From contig JAEZDB010000359.1 of NCBI GenBank assembly GCA_023429855.1, forward strand, positions 1-10,272: a DNA stretch of 10,272 bases, given 5' to 3'. Made by a program: the position numbers and the translations under genes. Under the pieces are notes generated by a model. The model was not told the origin of the DNA, did no database searches, and saw only the letters and a list, made by a program, of their open reading frames with translations. This DNA comes from Actinomycetes bacterium. GTDB taxonomy: Bacteria > Actinomycetota > Thermoleophilia > Solirubrobacterales > Solirubrobacteraceae. Below, in pieces: positions 9,501-10,272 of the stretch (positions are counted from its first letter, which is position 1; the number at the start of each line of letters is the position of its first letter).

Positions 9501-10192
9501 TCATTGAGCTTGGGGGCGATGTCGTCCGGGTTCGGGATCGGGCCCGGGTCGGTGGGGTTCTCACCGGGTTTGTCGCCGGGTTTGTCGCCCGGTTTGTCGC
9601 CGGGCTTGTCGCCCGGGGTGTTGTCGGGCGGCGTCGGGCCCGGCGGCAGGTTCTCGTTGCCGGCAGCCGGCTGCGACGGCGGCTGGCCTGCGGGCGAGGG
9701 TTGACCGTTCGTCGGCTTGGGCGCTTCGACCATGAGCTTCTTGGCGGCGCAGTTGTTCTTCTCGCTGGCCTCACGCACCTTGCGGCCGCCGTCGGCGCAG
9801 GCGATGAGCCAGTACTTGCCCGGCTTGACGGTGCGCGGTACCTGCAGCACCACGGTGGCTTTGCCGCTCCTGCGGGCCGCCAGGCTCTTGGCCTTGGGCT
9901 TCCCGAGGCGCAGGTCCTTCTTGTCGAGCTTCTTGTTGGCGGAGAGGACGACCTCGACCTTCGTCGCCTTCGCCTTGCCGGCGCCCGTGTTCTTCAGGGT
10001 CCACTTGGCGGTCAGCGCGGTTCCGGCAGAGACCGGCGACGGCGTGACCTTCAGCGAAGCGAGCTTGAGATCGGCGCGTGGGGCGGCGCCGGCGGTCGTG
10101 GGGAGCGCCAGCAACGTAAGCAGGGTGGGGACCGCGAGAGCGGCGGAGATACGCATGAACGCCATCCTGAGGATGTCCCCCGAATCTTGCAT
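3563..10192 (-). CDS. Giant secreted teneurin-like YD-repeat/RHS protein (CARDB, TTR-like, NHL, YD, RHS core)
   Basis: This 2209-residue protein is probably exported by Sec and displayed or released at the cell surface. Domains in order: signal peptide 1-36 (cleavage after TAGA); CARDB adhesion-like β-sandwich ~40-154; Pro/Gly linker with four PGDK units ~193-210; carboxypeptidase-regulatory (transthyretin-like) domain ~265-348; a β-rich region ~350-800 resembling the teneurin FN-plug (GTDQTLHYTSDRTPG from 604; LGGFALDGHHSFD from 776); NHL propeller ~805-1187 with six AG-type blade ends such as VQRVAGS and IQRVAGN; 25-30 YD repeats ~1200-2020 (YVYDADGNR, YVYDALGRR); RHS core 2024-2076 ending DPSGL; and a 133-residue C-terminal domain. 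YD repeats form a hollow shell in known structures. There is no LPXTG motif or C-terminal membrane helix. The ATG at 10192 has the best Shine-Dalgarno (GGGGAGG, six bases away); ATGs at 10165 and 10156 are in frame, and the last gives the neater signal peptide MRISAALAVP. Function inferred: adhesion, contact or carriage of the C-terminal domain. Domain calls are firm, role uncertain. Confidence 0.93.
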   Translation of the reverse strand: MQDSGDILRMAFMRISAALAVPTLLTLLALPTTAGAAPRADLKLASLKVTPSPVSAGTALTAKWTLKNTGAGKAKATKVEVVLSANKKLDKKDLRLGKPKAKSLAARRSGKATVVLQVPRTVKPGKYWLIACADGGRKVREASEKNNCAAKKLMVEAPKPTNGQPSPAGQPPSQPAAGNENLPPGPTPPDNTPGDKPGDKPGDKPGDKPGENPTDPGPIPNPDDIAPKLNEDAATSVYDATRFLYSGTNAVQRGVAPGTIDDERVAVIRGKVIDRDGKPIEGAQVTVLDHAEFGWTKTRADGQYDLAINGATLTLVIERAGYLTVQRTLDPNWQDYDVQNDIIMVPVDPAVTEIDPASNAPIQVAESSPSQDADGKRQSLLFFTDGTKATMTLPDGSKKPVEKLEVRVTEFTQGDAGDSAMPGTLPATTGYTYAAEYSIDEALRAKATRVDFDRPVLNYLENFTGAPVGGVVPTGYYDRADGTWKAGNNGKVLKVVSKNGGIAGLDVTGDGVADTGEPLTKLGITDDERRAVAARYDVGKELWRVPLDHFTPWDHNWPYGPPPGAKPPKLKEFEWKDPNDPCKAKGSEIGCETQTLGEGIPLVGTDQTLHYTSDRTPGWKVDDKLEIPITPSVIPDRLKGVQLEVTIGGKKTEKRWCDPAYPTTGTTTCGTLPNVTPNITHTLTWDGTDAYDRDVHGRVKATIRVIYVYEFNYYDAPEEFSASFGQFPSDTEVFDGRNSCGNRSGSMETHFFCGIPVGQTITRYVGSWDSRDVAGLGGFALDGHHSFDPGNGVVHKGDGQTLSGGAMSKTLSTLAGAYSGTRIGHPDSEGKDGMAVTFDYLGGFDRGPDGSLFTLVNFNEKGIFKIAPDGKVSRYAGSRGTGDSPYENRIAPLSPDGTPATEARLGYDPSTLAAGPDGSVYWSAYSQSSNNHYIARITPNGKVQRVAGSDDPQAKWGNDMVATQTRLGDIGGILPTADGTIYFSERGTSFNGYHGRVRKITAAGLTATVAGGGTDANENEDLGEGEPARDASFAIAYGMTLGDDGSLYFTLPNENVVERVTPQGRIQRVAGNHTAPYAAPAYGETATNVNIGYPTDVAMGRDGALYIRHNQNGTPSDSLISRVRPDGRLEHVAGHLRGDCGFSRSPEGEQATRSCIESHAPWMTVDGDGRVVFADGRHQIRRIDTPLPGFDREGYAVPAPDGTEVWEFDRDGRHLATRDSLTGSPIRTFTYGAQGLSAITDGDGNVTKIERSATGAPQAIVGPGGQRTTLALDSAGWLAEVKNPAGEATKMTYHPGGLLATFTTPSGAKSELTYDSVGRLIKDVGADGVTTTLERVEGDASTSVKVTTGDRLTTYHMETLPTGERQRRIVRPGGRTTISKTLLDGSTERTDPDGTKTVQTNGADPRWGARVIVPEERTVTTPGGKKRTSEWTRSLTLSDPKNPFSVRWLRVNGPDGSWEFDAEDEENLDDQTVTTESPERRRSVTTLDRRGRAIEVEPDSAVDPIALTYDERGGLKTVTQGDTKQSYVYDAKLRLASRTDAAGNTLTYGYDAADRITTVTVPDDVAGESVYRYAYDLDGRRKSLTTPTGKVHSFTRTASGREKTYTPAGQASKYERDYHGNRELKSVVQPSGVTTAYGYTAGGQLKSEDNGEAKRDYAYVDGADQFDVITNTKAGGAAQSIDFGYDGALPTSMAFGGAAQGTYAYAWNDQLLPSEEKLTVGADTFTDAMAFDDDRLPTQRGPFTFTRSGPGGAVSAISGGPLAMALAYDGLARVKTRTLKVAGGDVYGQTLGYDKASRLSSMTESAKGGATKARTFEYDGRGQLRRVKEGGTVVEEYVYDADGNRISAKVGAGAAEGSTYDDGGALTTRGGVNYTFDADGFMTKRGNDTFTWTRDGQLLSATVGGVTVTYVYDALGRRTSRSTGGNTQTYLYGDPAQPFRVTAWKDPDGTITRASYDQHDGLFALRRGNVTYAVGSDQVGSPRVVTDPDGAVVKRIAYTAFGQPTVEAGAAFSLPIGFAGGLQDPVTGLVRFGMRDYEPASGRFVFRDPSFFAGSPDNLYAYAASNPVQNRDPSGLVCASFGAFGGAGGGIQFCRDNSIEKANWSMCAEIGVGVGGGVEIDAMAGAAETGGSITAELTGKAGIFGGTIGGEMDLDCFNLKGSSKVQAGPVKASIDTSGTPDFGYTQWENVTKVGGKVEGKVSWKQCAKW
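3566..4123 (-). other. RHS core motif and 133-residue C-terminal domain
   Basis: Residues 2024-2076 match the RHS-associated core: DPVTGLVRFGMRDYEP, SGRFVFRDP, NLYAYAASNP and closing RDPSGL. D2048 and D2072 sit where the self-cleaving aspartyl pair of RHS proteins is expected, so cleavage after DPSGL (residue 2076) is plausible. The following 133 residues (2077-2209) are Gly-rich with alternating hydrophobic residues, suggesting β-structure, and contain five Cys (2078, 2094, 2107, 2156, 2206). I see no HNH, GHH, deaminase or other toxin motif. No small immunity-type gene follows; the next gene is the convergent cyclase. Confidence 0.8.
6632..7780 (-). other. NHL-type six-bladed β-propeller within the YD-repeat protein
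   Basis: Residues ~805-1187 contain six spaced blade-end motifs (TLSTLAGA, KVSRYAGS, KVQRVAGS, LTATVAGG, RIQRVAGN, RLEHVAGH). Each is preceded by a segment of the form G-x-D/A-G-S/T-hydrophobic-Y-F/W, for example DGSVYWS, DGTIYFS, DGSLYFT and DGALYIR. This is the NHL repeat signature. In teneurins this propeller sits on the YD shell and mediates contacts; the same placement is seen here immediately before the YD repeats. Confidence 0.85.
9564..9611 (-). repeat. Four 12-bp tandem units encoding a PGDK linker
   Basis: Four near-identical units on the + strand (CCGGGTTTGTCG, twice exact, then two with single changes) encode four consecutive Pro-Gly-Asp-Lys blocks in the linker between the CARDB and transthyretin-like domains. 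The unit is a multiple of three, so slippage would lengthen or shorten the linker without breaking frame. The run is flanked by more Pro/Gly/Asp-rich sequence (NPTDPGPIPNPDD on one side, PPGPTPPDNTPG on the other). Confidence 0.9.
10085..10192 (-). other. Sec signal peptide of the YD-repeat protein
   Basis: Residues 1-36 contain a hydrophobic core (ISAALAVPTLLTLLALP) followed by TAGA and then APRADL, a good AxA-type signal peptidase I site after residue 36. Starting at 10192 adds MQDSGDILRMAF, an n-region with acidic residues that is unusual for a signal peptide. Starting at 10156 gives a classical basic n-region (MR). There is no lipobox cysteine. Confidence 0.85.
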
Positions 10193-10249
10193 CGGGGACC
10201 TCCCCTAACTTTGCCCCCGAATTGGTGTCGGTGAGGTCACCGTTAGGGG
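10157..10249 (-). promoter_or_regulatory. Structured 5' leader/translation initiation region of the YD-repeat gene
   Basis: Reading on the - strand, the leader has CCCCTAAC (10249-10242) able to pair perfectly with GTTAGGGG (10209-10202), which overlaps the Shine-Dalgarno GGGGAGG. A local GGGGA-GG-TCCCC palindrome (10205-10194) also covers that Shine-Dalgarno. CCCCGA, ending on the first base of the start codon at 10192, can pair with TCGGGG either upstream (10220-10215) or downstream (10183-10178). Between the outer arms lies the palindrome CGGTGACCTCACCG (10242-10229). These pairings are mutually exclusive in part, as in a translational switch. I recognise no riboswitch class and no convincing -10/-35 boxes; the promoter may lie beyond the window. 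Confidence 0.5.
10229..10242. promoter_or_regulatory. 14-bp perfect palindrome upstream of the YD-repeat gene (operator or hairpin)
   Basis: CGGTGAGGTCACCG is a perfect dyad (CGGTGA/TCACCG with a 2-bp centre) lying 37-50 bp before the start codon at 10192. It could bind a dimeric regulator at DNA level, or form one hairpin of the leader RNA. The sequence cannot tell these apart, and no transcription start is known. Confidence 0.4.
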
Positions 10250-10272
10250 TGGGAGGGCCAGCGCCCGGGGGC

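Noticed and set aside
9558..9620. CRISPR-like short repeats
   Set aside because: The units are 12 bp, contiguous without spacers, and encode a regular PGDK linker in frame.
6125..10234. A 1369-codon open frame on the + strand opposite the YD-repeat gene
   Set aside because: Long antisense frames are routine in GC-rich DNA. Its product is Arg/Ala/Val-rich low-complexity sequence with no domain, while the opposite strand encodes clear CARDB, NHL and YD domains.
10193..10272. c-di-GMP (GEMM) riboswitch upstream of the YD-repeat gene
   Set aside because: A GCAAAG and GC-rich stems are present, but the conserved GEMM core and its two-helix layout cannot be drawn, so only an unclassified structured leader is claimed.

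Overview
This is a very GC-rich bacterial window with codon use strongly biased to G/C in the third position. The gene content is two multi-pass diguanylate cyclases and one giant secreted CARDB/YD-repeat protein. This suits a high-GC actinobacterium, and by impression the Thermoleophilia (Solirubrobacter/Conexibacter/Patulibacter-like). The lineage is inferred from style only, because no rRNA or other marker gene is present.

Left third (1-3500, + strand): two tandem paralogous genes, 21 bp apart and presumably co-transcribed. The first enters from beyond the left edge, so only its 3' part is seen. The second is complete (728 aa) and has the unusual layout 6TM-GGDEF-6TM-GGDEF in one chain. 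The first gene shows the tail of one GGDEF domain followed by 6TM-GGDEF, so it almost certainly has the same two-module design. The second modules of the two proteins are about two thirds identical by eye, which points to an internal module duplication followed by duplication of the whole gene. All fully visible GGDEF domains keep the catalytic signature, but the first domain of the complete protein has lost the RxxD inhibitory site.

Junction (3501-3562): 62 bp between convergent genes. It holds a perfect 11-bp inverted repeat whose left arm begins at the stop codon of the cyclase gene. This is the likely shared terminator.

Right two thirds (3563-10192, - strand): one 2209-residue secreted protein. 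In order it has a signal peptide, a CARDB domain, a Pro/Gly linker with a 12-bp tandem repeat, a carboxypeptidase-regulatory-like (transthyretin-like) domain, a long region resembling the teneurin FN-plug, a six-bladed NHL propeller, some 25-30 YD repeats, an RHS core motif ending in DPSGL, and a 133-residue Gly-rich C-terminal domain with no recognisable toxin motif. The middle order (TTR-like, plug, NHL, YD, RHS core) is that of animal teneurins, and short recognisable motifs support it. The 80 bp upstream carries several overlapping inverted repeats that embrace the Shine-Dalgarno sequence and start codon, suggesting translational control.

The cyclases make c-di-GMP at the membrane, and the teneurin-like protein probably acts at the cell surface in adhesion or contact. 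A regulatory link is plausible from adjacency alone, but nothing in the sequence proves it.
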